A DNA stretch of 64,000 bases from Tamlana sp. 2_MG-2023 (GCF_030548465.1 NZ_JAUOSF010000005.1:362035-426034); one strand, 5' to 3'. Shown: positions 54,785 through 64,000, counted from the first letter of the stretch. Numbers and translations are program-made. Notes: generated by a model not told the origin, from the letters alone.

Positions 54785-55171
54785 TTATTTTTTCTTAGCC
54801 AGATTCTTATCGTAACTCATGAAAATATTAATCCAAATATTTCGTGAAAGCCTTAAAATAATAGGCATACAAACAATTAACGTAGCTATAATTGAGATGA
54901 AAATAGTATTGATGCCAGCGTTAAAAACAAAAAACGAAATCACAAATGCGGCTACAGCAAAAGCGATGCCTACACCATAACTCACGTACATGGAACCGTA
55001 AAAAAAGGAAGGTTCGATTTTGTATTTCGTACCGCAATTAGAGCATTTTTCATGCATGTCTAAGGCTTCAGATAAGATGTACGGGTTGGTATTTTTAAAC
55101 ATAGATTCTTCATGACATTTTGGACATGTCCCAGTAAAAATGCTATATATTTTAGATCCTTTTTTAAACAT
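54785..55171 (-). CDS. DUF983 family membrane protein
   Basis: A 128-residue protein with an N-terminal zinc-ribbon-like part (C16, C19, C43, C46) and two hydrophobic helices (about 62-84 and 88-107). The order CPKCHEESMF, CSNCGTKY, FFYGSMYVSYG is that of DUF983, of unknown function. It is divergent from the ABC-F gene; a minus-strand TATTTTTG (55215-55208) may be its -7 element. Confidence 0.88.
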   Translation of the reverse strand: MFKKGSKIYSIFTGTCPKCHEESMFKNTNPYILSEALDMHEKCSNCGTKYKIEPSFFYGSMYVSYGVGIAFAVAAFVISFFVFNAGINTIFISIIATLIVCMPIILRLSRNIWINIFMSYDKNLAKKK

Positions 55172-55257
55172 ATAATTTAATGTATTTTTGCAAGCTCAAT
55201 CGCAGGACAAAAATAATATTTTAATACTAAAGCGCTTGTGATAAAAGTTACATTTCT

Positions 55258-57174
55258 ATGATGAACATTCATAATTTATCGATTTCATTTCAAGGGGAAT
55301 ACCTATTTGAAGATATTACTTTCAAACTTGGTAATGGTGATAGAATCGGGTTAATTGGAAAAAATGGTGCCGGTAAATCGACAATGCTTAAAATCCTGTC
55401 GAAAGAAATGGAACCCGATACAGGGCAAATTGCGGCCGATAAAGAATTAAAAATTGGTTTCTTAAAACAGGATATCGATTTTATTTTAGGTAGAACCGTT
55501 TTGGAGGAATCTTACGAAGCTTTTACAGAAATTAAAGAAGTGGAGGCTAAAATGGAGTCTGTTAATACCGAAATGGCCGAACGTACCGATTATGAAAGTG
55601 AAGGGTACCATCAATTAATGGTTGATATTAATGAGCTTCAACATCAGTATGAAATTTTAGGCGGTTATAACTACCAAGGAGATACTGAAAAAATCCTTCA
55701 AGGTTTAGGTTTTAAACGTGAAGATTTTGATAAGCTTACCGATACTTTTTCGGGTGGATGGCGTATGCGTATTGAATTGGCTAAATTATTACTTCAAAAT
55801 AATGATATCTTACTTCTGGATGAGCCTACCAACCACTTGGATATTGAATCTATTATTTGGTTAGAAGGGTTTTTAAGAAATTATGCTGGAGCTGTAGCTA
55901 TCGTATCGCACGATAAAATGTTTTTAGATAATGTGACGAACCGTACCATTGAGATTTCCTTGGGACGTATTTATGATTATCCGAAGCCATATTCTCAGTT
56001 TTTGGTTCTGCGTGAAGAGTTAAGAACACAGCAGTTAGCGTCTCAAAAAAATCAGCAGAAGCAAATTGAGCAAACTGAAAAGCTTATTGAGAAATTCCGT
56101 GCTAAGGCTTCTAAAGCAACCATGGCGCAATCGCTTATTAAAAAGCTGGATAAAATTGATCGTATAGAGGTTGATGAAGATGATAACAGCGTGATGACGC
56201 TAAATTTCCCAGTGTCTATTACACCTGGAAAAGTTGTGGTAGAAGCTGAAGGTGTTTCTAAAAACTACGGTGACAATCATGTCTTGAAAAATATAGATTT
56301 ACTTATTGAACGTGATAGTAAAACTGCTTTTGTTGGACAAAACGGACAAGGGAAATCAACATTAGCCAAAATTATGGTTGGTGATGTAAAATACAACGGT
56401 CATTTAAAACTGGGGCATAATGTTCAAATAGGGTATTTTGCACAAAACCAAGCTGAATATCTAGATGGTAACAAAACCGTGTATGATACGATGGTTGACG
56501 CTGCCAACGAAAAGAATAGAAGTAAGGTTCGTGATATTTTAGGGTCATTTTTATTTCGTGGGGAAGAGGCCGATAAATATGTGCGTGTCTTATCTGGTGG
56601 TGAGCGAAATCGTTTGGCTTTAGCGAAACTGATGCTGCAACCTTTTAACGTCCTAATTATGGATGAGCCTACCAACCACTTAGACATAAAATCTAAAAAT
56701 GTATTAAAAGATGCTTTGAAACGTTTTGAAGGCACCTTGATTTTAGTGTCTCACGATCGTGATTTTTTACAAGGCTTAACCAATATTGTTTATGAGTTTA
56801 AAGATCATAAGCTGAAAGAATATTTAGGAGATATTGATTTTTACTTAGAGCAGCGTAAAGTTGAAAATTTAAGAGAAGTTGAAAAACGAACTGTAGTTAA
56901 AAAAGAAGAAGCTCCTAAAGAAAAAAAGCAACAATCTTACGAAGACCAAAAGAAGTTAAAGTCTTTAAATAACAAGCTTAGTAATGTCGAGTCTAAAATC
57001 AATCAATTAGAGCGCGACATAAAAGCTATAGACGTTGAGCTTGAAGTGAATTATGAAGAAACCACTTCCAAACCTAATTTCTTTGATGACTACCAAAAAA
57101 AGAAATCTGATTTAGAAGGATTTATTGAAAAATGGGAAGAAATTCATATGGAAATAGATGAATTCGATGTTTAG
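55258..57174 (+). CDS. ABC-F family ATPase
   Basis: A 638-residue soluble ABC-F protein: two ATPase domains in tandem with no membrane part, acting on the ribosome in known members. Domain 1 has Walker A GKNGAGKST (34-42), signature SGGWRMRIELAK and LLLDEPTNHLD; domain 2 has GQNGQGKST, LSGGERNRLALAK and LIMDEPTNHLD. A charged linker joins them, and a C-terminal coiled coil (about 545-635) suggests the Uup-like branch, not EttA. Two adjacent ATGs are possible starts. TATTTTTG at 55183-55190 may be its -7 element. Confidence 0.93.
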   Translation: MMNIHNLSISFQGEYLFEDITFKLGNGDRIGLIGKNGAGKSTMLKILSKEMEPDTGQIAADKELKIGFLKQDIDFILGRTVLEESYEAFTEIKEVEAKMESVNTEMAERTDYESEGYHQLMVDINELQHQYEILGGYNYQGDTEKILQGLGFKREDFDKLTDTFSGGWRMRIELAKLLLQNNDILLLDEPTNHLDIESIIWLEGFLRNYAGAVAIVSHDKMFLDNVTNRTIEISLGRIYDYPKPYSQFLVLREELRTQQLASQKNQQKQIEQTEKLIEKFRAKASKATMAQSLIKKLDKIDRIEVDEDDNSVMTLNFPVSITPGKVVVEAEGVSKNYGDNHVLKNIDLLIERDSKTAFVGQNGQGKSTLAKIMVGDVKYNGHLKLGHNVQIGYFAQNQAEYLDGNKTVYDTMVDAANEKNRSKVRDILGSFLFRGEEADKYVRVLSGGERNRLALAKLMLQPFNVLIMDEPTNHLDIKSKNVLKDALKRFEGTLILVSHDRDFLQGLTNIVYEFKDHKLKEYLGDIDFYLEQRKVENLREVEKRTVVKKEEAPKEKKQQSYEDQKKLKSLNNKLSNVESKINQLERDIKAIDVELEVNYEETTSKPNFFDDYQKKKSDLEGFIEKWEEIHMEIDEFDV

Positions 57175-57196
57175 AATTTAAGTTTTTTTTAACCTT

Positions 57197-57222
57197 TTGC
57201 AGTAAAGTATTGGGTAATTTTG
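57197..57222 (+). promoter_or_regulatory. Possible RND operon promoter
   Basis: TTG (57197-57199) and TAATTTTG (57215-57222), 15 nt apart, a little short for the consensus. It lies 26 nt before ATG 57249. Confidence 0.45.
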
Positions 57223-57248
57223 GCGACTATACCGCTAAATTTATACGA

Positions 57249-58382
57249 ATGCGAAAAATTATACTTTCTGCAATAGGCGTTTTGCTTATTGTATTTTCCT
57301 TTTTGTTTGCAAAAAAACTGATTGCAAGTAAAAACAAGCCTAAACCAGTTAAAGAAAAAGTTGTTAAAACAGTTTTTACAGATACGGTTAAAAATACAAC
57401 AGTTAAAATTATAATTCCTGCAAATGGAAGTTTAGTAGCCAAACGTCGTGTAGAATTATATGCGGAAGTTCAAGGTGTTTTCAAGCCATCGCGTGTACTT
57501 TTTAAACCTGGTCAAGAATATAGAAAAGGCCAAACTTTAATTGGTATGGATGCTGCCGAATATTACGCAAGCGTCCAGTCTGCAAAAAGTGACTTATACA
57601 ATACGCTATCTTCAATTATGCCAGATTTGCGTTTGGATTTTCCAGACGTTTACGAAAAATGGCAAACCTATCTGAATAGTTTCGACATCAATAAATCAAC
57701 GCCAAAATTGCCAGAAATGACTTCCGAAAAGGAAAACTATTTCATTACTGGTCGTGGTATTGTTTCCAGCTATTACAACGTTAAAAACTTAGAACAGCGT
57801 TTATCTAAATATAATATTACAGCACCTTTTTCTGGAATTCTAACGGAAGCTTTGGTTACCGAAGGTTCTTTAATTCGTAGCGGACAAAAATTAGGGGAGT
57901 TTATAGATCCTTCTGTATATGAAATGGAAGTGGCTCTTAGTAAAGGCTATGCGAGCTTACTAAAAGTTGGAGAGCCTGTAACGTTAAATAATTTGGATGA
58001 AACGGAAACGTATCAAGGTCGTGTTTCTCGTGTAAACGGAAGTATTGATGCAACTACCCAAACCATAACAGCTTATATCGATGTTGAAAATGAAAACCTT
58101 AAAGAAGGCATGTATTTAGAAGCTCGAGTAGACGCTAAAGAAGAGGTAAATGCGATTGAAATTGACAGGAATCTGTTATTAGAAGATCATGAAGTTTTTG
58201 TGGTTCGCGATAGCATTTTAGATGTCGTTCCTGTAAAACCAGTGCATTTCTCGGAAACCAAAGTCGTTTTAAAAGACATACCTGACGGTACCGTTATCTT
58301 GAAAAAAGCTGTTCCAGGCGCTTACGTAGGTATGCTGGTAAGGCCTTTTAAAGATGAAACTTCTAAAACCAACGCTAAATAA
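57249..58382 (+). CDS. RND efflux periplasmic adaptor (membrane fusion protein)
   Basis: The adaptor that links the inner-membrane RND pump to the TolC-type channel. From ATG 57249 it is 377 residues with an N-terminal anchor (MRKIILSAIGVLLIVFSFLF), a lipoyl/barrel-sandwich region (VELYAEVQGVFKP, KPGQEYRKGQTLIGMD and ITAPFSGILTEALVTEG), a helical hairpin between, and a beta-barrel (GEPVTLNNLDETETYQGRVSRVNG). The in-frame start at 57210 lies upstream of the -7 element and is rejected. Its stop shares one base with the pump gene. Confidence 0.93.
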   Translation: MRKIILSAIGVLLIVFSFLFAKKLIASKNKPKPVKEKVVKTVFTDTVKNTTVKIIIPANGSLVAKRRVELYAEVQGVFKPSRVLFKPGQEYRKGQTLIGMDAAEYYASVQSAKSDLYNTLSSIMPDLRLDFPDVYEKWQTYLNSFDINKSTPKLPEMTSEKENYFITGRGIVSSYYNVKNLEQRLSKYNITAPFSGILTEALVTEGSLIRSGQKLGEFIDPSVYEMEVALSKGYASLLKVGEPVTLNNLDETETYQGRVSRVNGSIDATTQTITAYIDVENENLKEGMYLEARVDAKEEVNAIEIDRNLLLEDHEVFVVRDSILDVVPVKPVHFSETKVVLKDIPDGTVILKKAVPGAYVGMLVRPFKDETSKTNAK

Positions 58383-61300
58383 TGAGGAAACTAATCGCGT
58401 ATTTTATCAAGTACCACGTTGCGGTTAACGTGTTTCTTTTGGCGTTTTTTGTTTTTGGGGTTATAGGAGTAGTTTCACTTAAGTCGTCTTTTTTTCCGCT
58501 AATAGATTCTAAAATCATTACCATAAATGTGACCTACCCAGGTGCTTCTCCTCAAGAGATTGAAGAGGGTGTGGTTTTGAAAATTGAAGATAATCTTAAA
58601 GGTTTAAGAGGGCTTGATCGGGTCACTTCAGTTTCGAAAGAAAATAGCGGAACCATTACCGTTGAAATTGAAAAGGGTGAGAATATAGACTTCATGCTCT
58701 TAGAAGTTAAGAATGCTGTAGACCGTGTGCCATCTTTCCCAACGGGAATGGAACCTTTAATTGTTGCTAAGCGTGAAGAGGTAAGAGAAACAATTTCTTT
58801 CGCTTTAAGCGGAAAAAATGTGCCACTAGTCACTTTAAAGCAAATCGGTAGGCAAATTGAAAATGATTTACGTGCCATAAATGGCATTTCCCAAGTTGAA
58901 GTAACCGGTTATCCAGAAGAGGAAATTGAAATAGCAGTAGACGAAAGTAGTTTATTAGCTTATAATATCAGCTTCAGCGATGTTTCCCAAGCCATTGGAA
59001 CTTCTAATATTTTGGTAACTGGTGGAAATATTAAAACTGACGCTGAAGAATATTTAATACGTGCCAATAACAGATCGTATTACGGTGATGAATTATCTAA
59101 TATTGTTATCAAAGCAACTAACAACGGTAAAACAGTAAGGTTAAAAGATGTTGCCATAATTCGCGATCGTTTTTCAGAAACACCCAATGCTACTTTTTAT
59201 AATGAAGAGTTAGCAGTTAATATTACAGTAACGAGTACCAACAATGAAGATTTAATGTCTTCCGCCGATAGGGTAAATGAATATATTGAAGGCTATAACC
59301 AAAGTCACAATAATGTTGAATTAAATGTTGTTCAGGATAGATCCATTCCTTTAAGTCAGCGTACGCAACTTTTAGCTGAAAATGCGATCGTTGGTATGCT
59401 TCTCGTTTTAGCTTTCTTATCGTTGTTTTTAAATACCCGTTTGGCATTTTGGGTAGCTTTTGGTTTGCCGGTTTCCTTTTTAGGGATGTTTATTTTTGCC
59501 GGTCAGTTTGATGTGACCATTAATGTACTGTCTCTTTTCGGAATGATTATCGTTATCGGAATCCTCGTGGATGATGGTATTGTGATCGCCGAGAATATTT
59601 ATCAGCATTACGAAAAAGGCAAGACGCCAATCCAAGCGGCTATCGATGGTACCATGGAAGTTATTCCTCCTGTGGTTTCAGCAATCATTACAACACTATT
59701 AGCTTTTTCTCTCTTTTTATTCTTAGACAGTCGAATTGGTGAATTTTTCAGTGAAGTCTCGGTTATCGTAATTTTAACCTTGGTGGTTTCATTAATCGAA
59801 GCGCTAATTATATTACCGGCGCATTTAGCGCATTCTAAAGCATTGCATAAACCTGTTGAAGAAGAAAACCCTTCAAAAGTAAAACAGTTTTTTGCCAAAA
59901 TGCGAGGCATTAATAAACTTGGCGATAAAATAATGTCTTTCCTAAGAGATAAGGTATATAGTCCTACTTTCGATTTCGTATTAGAATTTAAGTTTTTATC
60001 TCTTGGTATTTTTATGGCTTTGTTGATTTTAACTTTCGGGTCTATTGGTGGAGGTATTATTGGAACAACCATTTTCCCTTCCATTGCCAGCGACCGTGTG
60101 AGTATAGAACTTGATATGCCGAATGGTACTAATGTGAAGATTACAGACTCTATCATTTCTATGATTGAAGAAAAATCCTTTATTGTTAATCAAGAGCTTA
60201 CTGATAAATATTTAAAAGGTACAGGAAAGGAACTTTTTGAAAATACGATATTAACCTTAAACAGTACATCAAGTGCGCGTTTAAGTATCAATTTATTACC
60301 AGGTGAAGAACGACCTGATGAAATTAGTTCTAGTTTGGTGGCTAATCGATTAAGGGAACTGGTTGGGCCAGTTGTTGGAACAGAACGATTAATTTTTGGT
60401 TCTGGAGGAAATTTTGGAGGAAGTCCGGTTTCGGTGTCATTATTAAGTAATAACATAACCGATTTAAAAGGTGCTAAAGAGGAGTTGAAAAAAGTACTTC
60501 AAGAAAACCCGCTATTAAAAGATGTTGAAGATAATGATCCTGCTGGGATTAAAGAAATTCGACTAGAATTAAAAGAAAGTGCCTATTTACTGGGCTTAAA
60601 TTTAAGAAGTGTGATGGATCAAGTGCGTGCCGGATTTTTTGGTGTGCAAGCACAACGTTTTCAGCGTGGACAAGATGAAATTCGAGTATGGGTGCGTTAC
60701 GACAGATCTAATAGAGAGTCTATAAACAATTTGGACGACATGCATATCATCACTCCAACAGGTAACCGTGTGACCTTAAAAGATATTGCTAATTATTCTA
60801 TTGAAAGAGGTGATGTGGCAATAAACCATTTACTTGGCCAACGTGAAATTCAGGTTTCTGCCGATTTAAAAGACCCAAGTACGAGTACAACAGATATTTT
60901 AAATGATATCAAGACGAATGTTATTCCGGCTATTCAATCCAAATACCCTACAATTTCAACGTCTTATGAAGGTCAGAATAGAGAGAAAAATAAACTCTTT
61001 GATTCTTTGGGTAAGGCGGGGATTCCAATTTTACTGCTTATTTATATCACGATTGCCTTTACATTCAGAAGTTATAGTCAGCCAATATTGTTAATTCTAT
61101 TGGTACCTTTCAGTTTAACCGCTGTCGCTTGGGGGCATTGGCTTTTAGGATTCCCGGTAAATGTGTTGTCTATGTTAGGTATTATTGCATTAATTGGGAT
61201 TATGGTAAACGATGGTCTCGTATTAATAGGCAAGTTTAATAGTAACTTAAAAGAGGGCATGTTGTTTGATGATGCCCTTTTGGAAGCTGGAAAATCGAGA

Positions 61301-61579
61301 TTCAGAGCTATTTTCTTAACTTCACTTACTACAGTAGCTGGATTAGCGCCTTTACTATTAGAGAAAAGTAGACAAGCACAATTTTTAAAACCTATGGCTA
61401 TTTCAATATCCTTCGGAATCGCTTATGCCACCATATTAACTTTATTGGTGTTACCATTATTTTTATCGTTTAGTAACGATATTAAGAAAAATGTAAAGTG
61501 GTTGGCAACCGGTAAAGACGTGACTAAAGAAGAAGTTGAACGCGCTATTAAAGAACAAAATGAAGAGAATGCACATTAA
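58382..61579 (+). CDS. RND efflux permease (AcrB/MMPL type)
   Basis: A 1065-residue resistance-nodulation-division pump with twelve predicted helices and two large periplasmic loops. Helix 4 carries the proton-relay pair in GILVDDGIVIAEN and helix 10 region has GIMVNDGLVLIGK; family blocks TYPGASPQEIEEGV and LSRIEVTGYPEEEI-like sequence follow the usual order. The export substrate cannot be deduced; hydrophobe/drug export is usual for this group. Translationally coupled to the adaptor upstream and overlapping tolC-type gene downstream. Confidence 0.95.
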   Translation: MRKLIAYFIKYHVAVNVFLLAFFVFGVIGVVSLKSSFFPLIDSKIITINVTYPGASPQEIEEGVVLKIEDNLKGLRGLDRVTSVSKENSGTITVEIEKGENIDFMLLEVKNAVDRVPSFPTGMEPLIVAKREEVRETISFALSGKNVPLVTLKQIGRQIENDLRAINGISQVEVTGYPEEEIEIAVDESSLLAYNISFSDVSQAIGTSNILVTGGNIKTDAEEYLIRANNRSYYGDELSNIVIKATNNGKTVRLKDVAIIRDRFSETPNATFYNEELAVNITVTSTNNEDLMSSADRVNEYIEGYNQSHNNVELNVVQDRSIPLSQRTQLLAENAIVGMLLVLAFLSLFLNTRLAFWVAFGLPVSFLGMFIFAGQFDVTINVLSLFGMIIVIGILVDDGIVIAENIYQHYEKGKTPIQAAIDGTMEVIPPVVSAIITTLLAFSLFLFLDSRIGEFFSEVSVIVILTLVVSLIEALIILPAHLAHSKALHKPVEEENPSKVKQFFAKMRGINKLGDKIMSFLRDKVYSPTFDFVLEFKFLSLGIFMALLILTFGSIGGGIIGTTIFPSIASDRVSIELDMPNGTNVKITDSIISMIEEKSFIVNQELTDKYLKGTGKELFENTILTLNSTSSARLSINLLPGEERPDEISSSLVANRLRELVGPVVGTERLIFGSGGNFGGSPVSVSLLSNNITDLKGAKEELKKVLQENPLLKDVEDNDPAGIKEIRLELKESAYLLGLNLRSVMDQVRAGFFGVQAQRFQRGQDEIRVWVRYDRSNRESINNLDDMHIITPTGNRVTLKDIANYSIERGDVAINHLLGQREIQVSADLKDPSTSTTDILNDIKTNVIPAIQSKYPTISTSYEGQNREKNKLFDSLGKAGIPILLLIYITIAFTFRSYSQPILLILLVPFSLTAVAWGHWLLGFPVNVLSMLGIIALIGIMVNDGLVLIGKFNSNLKEGMLFDDALLEAGKSRFRAIFLTSLTTVAGLAPLLLEKSRQAQFLKPMAISISFGIAYATILTLLVLPLFLSFSNDIKKNVKWLATGKDVTKEEVERAIKEQNEENAH

Positions 61580-62888
61580 ATCCCTTGTTTTTAGTATCCT
61601 ATTGTTTTCGCAAGCCTCGTCGTTATTTGCTCAAGAGGTATTAACGCAGCAAGAAGCAGTAAGTTTGGCACTCGAGCACAACTACGGTATTAAATTAGTG
61701 AATACCGATGTAGAGATTGCTAAAAATAATGCCGATATTTTAAATTCTGGCTATTTGCCTACACTAACGGGAAATGCCGGCGCGACTTTTAATAAAGATA
61801 ATACAGAGGCTGAGTTTGCCGATGGAAGAGTTACAGAGCTAACGGGAGCAGAAAGTTCGAGATATAATGCTTCGGTAGATTTAAACTATGTGCTTTTCGA
61901 TGGTTTAGGGCGCTCATATAACTATAAACGTCTTAAAGAAACTGAGGCGTTAACAGCACTTGAAGCACGTGCTACTATTGAAAATACCGTTCTGCAACTA
62001 TTTACGGTATATTATAATGTAGCGGAGATTGCAGATAATTACAATGCCATCACCCAAACCTTTGCAATTTCCAAAGACAGATTAATTCGTGCTGAGTATC
62101 AATTTGAATATGGACAGAATACTAAACTTGATGTACTTAATGCCGAAGTTGATATCAATAACGATAGTATTACCATGATGAACACAAGACAACAGCTTAG
62201 AAATTACAAGCGTGATTTAAATGTGGTTTTAGGAAATTCGCTTTCTGATACTTTCGATGTTGATACCGATATCAATTTCAATACCATATATAATAAGGAA
62301 GAATTGAAGCAAAAGGCCATTGCAAATAATGTGAGCATTTTGCAGGTTGATAAAAATATTGACATTAGTAGACTAGGGGTGAATTCCGAAAAATCGGCTT
62401 TTTTGCCTACGGTAGGTTTAATAGGAAGTTATGGGTGGAATAAAAACGATAACAATGCAGCTTCTTTCGTGGCGGTCTCAACATCCAATGGTTTGTCTGG
62501 CGGATTAAACCTAAGTTGGAACTTGTTTGATGGTGGTAGTACGATTACGCGAGTTAAAAACGCTAAGATTAGTTTAGAAGCACAGAATATTCAAAAGCAG
62601 CAACTACTAGTCTCTTTAGAACGCGATTTCGATAATGCTTGGGATAATTACCATAACCGATTAAACATTTACCGACTAGAGGAAGATAATATACGAACCT
62701 CTCAAAATAACTTCGACCGTACGGAAGAAAAATTCAAACTAGGTCAAGTCAATTCCATTGAGTTTCGTTTGGCACAAGTAAATCTTCTAAACGCTGAGTT
62801 AAATAGAAACAGAGCAAAGTATTTAGCTAAAGTTGCCGAAATTGAATTACTTCAAATTAGTGGAGAACTGTTGAATGTAGAGTTTTAG
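61560..62888 (+). CDS. TolC-family outer-membrane efflux channel
   Basis: The outer-membrane exit channel of the RND system. From ATG 61560 it has 442 residues with a signal peptide (HIKSLVFSILLFSQASSLFAQ) and two repeats of the TolC coiled-coil/barrel unit, with SLALEHNYGIKLVNTDVEIAKNN and AELNRNRAKYLAKVAEIELL. It overlaps the permease gene by 20 nt; ATG 61569 (11-nt overlap) is another option, and a TTG at 61536 is rejected. Together with the two upstream genes it forms a full tripartite efflux operon. Confidence 0.93.
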   Translation: MKRMHIKSLVFSILLFSQASSLFAQEVLTQQEAVSLALEHNYGIKLVNTDVEIAKNNADILNSGYLPTLTGNAGATFNKDNTEAEFADGRVTELTGAESSRYNASVDLNYVLFDGLGRSYNYKRLKETEALTALEARATIENTVLQLFTVYYNVAEIADNYNAITQTFAISKDRLIRAEYQFEYGQNTKLDVLNAEVDINNDSITMMNTRQQLRNYKRDLNVVLGNSLSDTFDVDTDINFNTIYNKEELKQKAIANNVSILQVDKNIDISRLGVNSEKSAFLPTVGLIGSYGWNKNDNNAASFVAVSTSNGLSGGLNLSWNLFDGGSTITRVKNAKISLEAQNIQKQQLLVSLERDFDNAWDNYHNRLNIYRLEEDNIRTSQNNFDRTEEKFKLGQVNSIEFRLAQVNLLNAELNRNRAKYLAKVAEIELLQISGELLNVEF

Positions 62889-63054
62889 TCGTCACTGTTA
62901 CGCGTAGAATTATTTCAGACACAGATTTCATAGATTTTTTACGTGTATCAACTTTGCGTCTTAGCGAGAAAAAGTATTCATTACACCGAGCTGCGCTGAG
63001 GATTTCACAGAGGAACACGAAGCACTAATAATGAATATTAAGTAGAATATCAGA

Positions 63055-63092
63055 TTGAGCCTGCCTATCGGCAGACAGGCGCAGTCGAGATC
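63055..63092. repeat. Interrupted flavobacterial repeat carrying a second palindrome
   Basis: TTGAGC (63055-63060) and GCAGTCGAGATC (63081-63092) together match the 52244 repeat arm, but CTGCCTATCGGCAGACAGGC (63061-63080) sits between them and is itself palindromic (CTGCC-TATC-GGCAG). A degraded second arm lies near 63102-63115. Confidence 0.65.
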
Positions 63093-63671
63093 CAATTTTT
63101 TAGACACGACTGAGCTTCCCTAAATAGAGTTGCCCGTTTTTAATTTAAACGATACCGCCTTTCGTCAGGAACGACAACTTCTGTCTTCGGTCTCCCGTCA
63201 AATTTTAACTATTCACTATTCATTTTTAATTATTACTCTTTCTGCGGAATTGTTTTGAGTACATATAATGTATACCTATATGTAGATAGCGAAACATTCA
63301 ATCACTTTTAGAGTTTTTAGAAGATTTCGTGATAAAAGAATACTTCAAACACAAAAACAAGAGACCAATTAAGCGGAAGCAGCCATGTTTTGGCGTTTGT
63401 TACCCCAGTGTAAAGTCTTTTTTAAGTATTCTAAAAGATAAATCAAGCAAAAATCAACAATAATTCCGCCAGATCTAACCAAAACAGAAGTATTCTAACC
63501 AGGGTTTTCCATATAAAACAAGGACTATTACAAAAGTATTAATGGAGTAGAGGGTGATCAAACTAGAATTCATACAAACCACGCAAAACTTTTTTCAGTC
63601 ATAAAACACAGATTCACTGTAAGTTAAAACAAAGATCAAAAAATAATCAAAAAAAGCCCATAAAAAGTTTG

Positions 63672-63700
63672 TTGGTTACGAGGAAACAGTTGTATATTTG
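63672..63700 (+). promoter_or_regulatory. Tandem promoter P1 (probable rRNA/stable RNA promoter)
   Basis: TTG (63672-63674), 18 nt, TATATTTG (63693-63700), followed by CACCCCGCT. AT-rich A-tract DNA (atcaaaaaa) precedes it. Confidence 0.8.
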
Positions 63701-63803
63701 CACCCCGCTAACAAAGGCGTAGCAGTTGTAGCGGTAGTTCATTTAACAGTTTTGGAGGTGTTAAATTAGGGTTAAAAAACTTTAAAAAATAATCAAAAAA
63801 ACA

Positions 63804-63833
63804 TTGTGATATTAAATAAAGGTTGTATGTTAG
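63804..63833 (+). promoter_or_regulatory. Tandem promoter P2
   Basis: TTG (63804-63806), 19 nt, TATGTTAG (63826-63833, one mismatch), followed by CAGCCGCT; the preceding AATAATCAAAAAAACATTG repeats that of P3. Confidence 0.6.
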
Positions 63834-63942
63834 CAGCCGCTAAAAACAGCATGTCTGTTGAAGCAAAATTAAGTTCATAAAGCGTTTTGAGATTGTGATT
63901 AAAGTTTGAAAAAAAACTTTTAAAAAAAATATCAAAAAAACA

Positions 63943-63973
63943 TTGTGAGTTAAGAAAAAGGGTTTTACATTTG
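63943..63973 (+). promoter_or_regulatory. Tandem promoter P3
   Basis: TTG (63943-63945), 20 nt, TACATTTG (63966-63973), followed by CACCCGCT. It points rightwards off the window. Confidence 0.8.
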
Positions 63974-64000
63974 CACCCGCTTAGCAAGGAAACGAGCTAA

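Larger units (their letters stand above)
62889..64000. other. Gene-free right end: mosaic repeat and triple promoter
   Basis: 1.1 kb with no credible coding region on either strand. It holds an interrupted copy of the CTCGACTGCGC repeat (63055-63092), degenerate AT-rich sequence, and three tandem promoters (63672-63973). No terminator was found after the TolC-family gene. Short phrases such as CTTTGCGTCTTAGCGAGAAAAA-like text at 62950 resemble common flavobacterial intergenic sequence. Confidence 0.7.

Noticed and set aside
59608..60156. 182-codon open frame antisense to the RND permease
   Set aside because: The plus-strand frame encodes a complete RND pump with all motifs; the antisense frame has no recognisable features or promoter.
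62930..63030. Repeat-like text (TTTGCGTCTTAGCGAG and CACAGAGGAACACGAAG)
   Set aside because: It resembles degenerate intergenic sequence I recall from flavobacteria, but there is only one copy here and I cannot define its ends.
63793..63987. 64-codon open frame on the minus strand in the promoter region at the right end
   Set aside because: It covers the tandem promoters P2 and P3 and is made of A/T runs; no protein features.

Overview
The window is chromosomal DNA from a marine-type member of the Flavobacteriaceae (Bacteroidota). Supporting signs are the AT-rich sequence, gliding-motility and type IX secretion genes (gldB, gldC, gldK, gldL, gldM, gldN), two TonB-dependent receptors with CarboxypepD_reg-like N-termini, exosortase F, Bacteroidota promoters (TTG, about 17-21 nt, then TAnnTTTG), an absence of obvious Shine-Dalgarno sequences, and intergenic repeats of the kind seen in this family. 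I cannot name the genus. Most of the window is core chromosome; I see no phage, insertion sequence, CRISPR array or tRNA.

Layout. 1-8.6 kb, plus strand: the 3' end of an unidentified gene, rsgA-dtd-YdjM-like-MazG-aroA, queA, rlmN, a polyprenyl diphosphate synthase and a DUF2254 membrane protein. 8.6-12 kb, minus strand: a three-gene operon of circularly permuted ATP-grasp, alpha-E and transglutaminase-like proteins. 12.2-17.8 kb: dnaG, a response regulator, nadE, gldB-gldC and a lipoprotein-type peptide deformylase. 17.8-25.8 kb, minus strand: the rod-shape cluster purH-mreB-mreC-mreD-mrdA-rodA, and a GAF-type methionine sulfoxide reductase. 25.9-34.5 kb, plus strand: xrtF with its partner, a probable copper-linked set (HYC_CC_PP protein, TonB receptor, HMA protein), then a siderophore-type receptor and a PepSY protein. 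34.6-41.5 kb, minus strand: miaB, a sigma-54 activator, lptE, a TPR-like protein, secG, groES and groEL. 41.7-52 kb, plus strand: two paralogous membrane proteins, topA, a degenerate arginase-fold protein and gldKLMN. 52.5-62.9 kb: a barrel protein, an FAD oxidoreductase, a structured-RNA candidate, DUF983, an ABC-F ATPase and a tripartite RND efflux operon. 62.9-64 kb is gene-free and ends in three tandem strong promoters that most likely drive an rRNA (or tRNA) operon just outside the window.

The genes cover envelope building (mre/mrd/rod, lptE, secG, polyprenyl synthase), secretion and gliding (gldBC, gldKLMN) and metal uptake (two TonB receptors, HMA, PepSY). The points most worth checking are protein families whose textbook active-site residues are missing (DnaG without zinc ligands, an arginase fold without its metal ligands, a response regulator with Glu at the phospho-Asp site), an exported-looking deformylase that keeps all its catalytic residues, a promoter buried in a terminator hairpin upstream of the PepSY gene, the triple promoter at the right edge, and several families of small palindromes.
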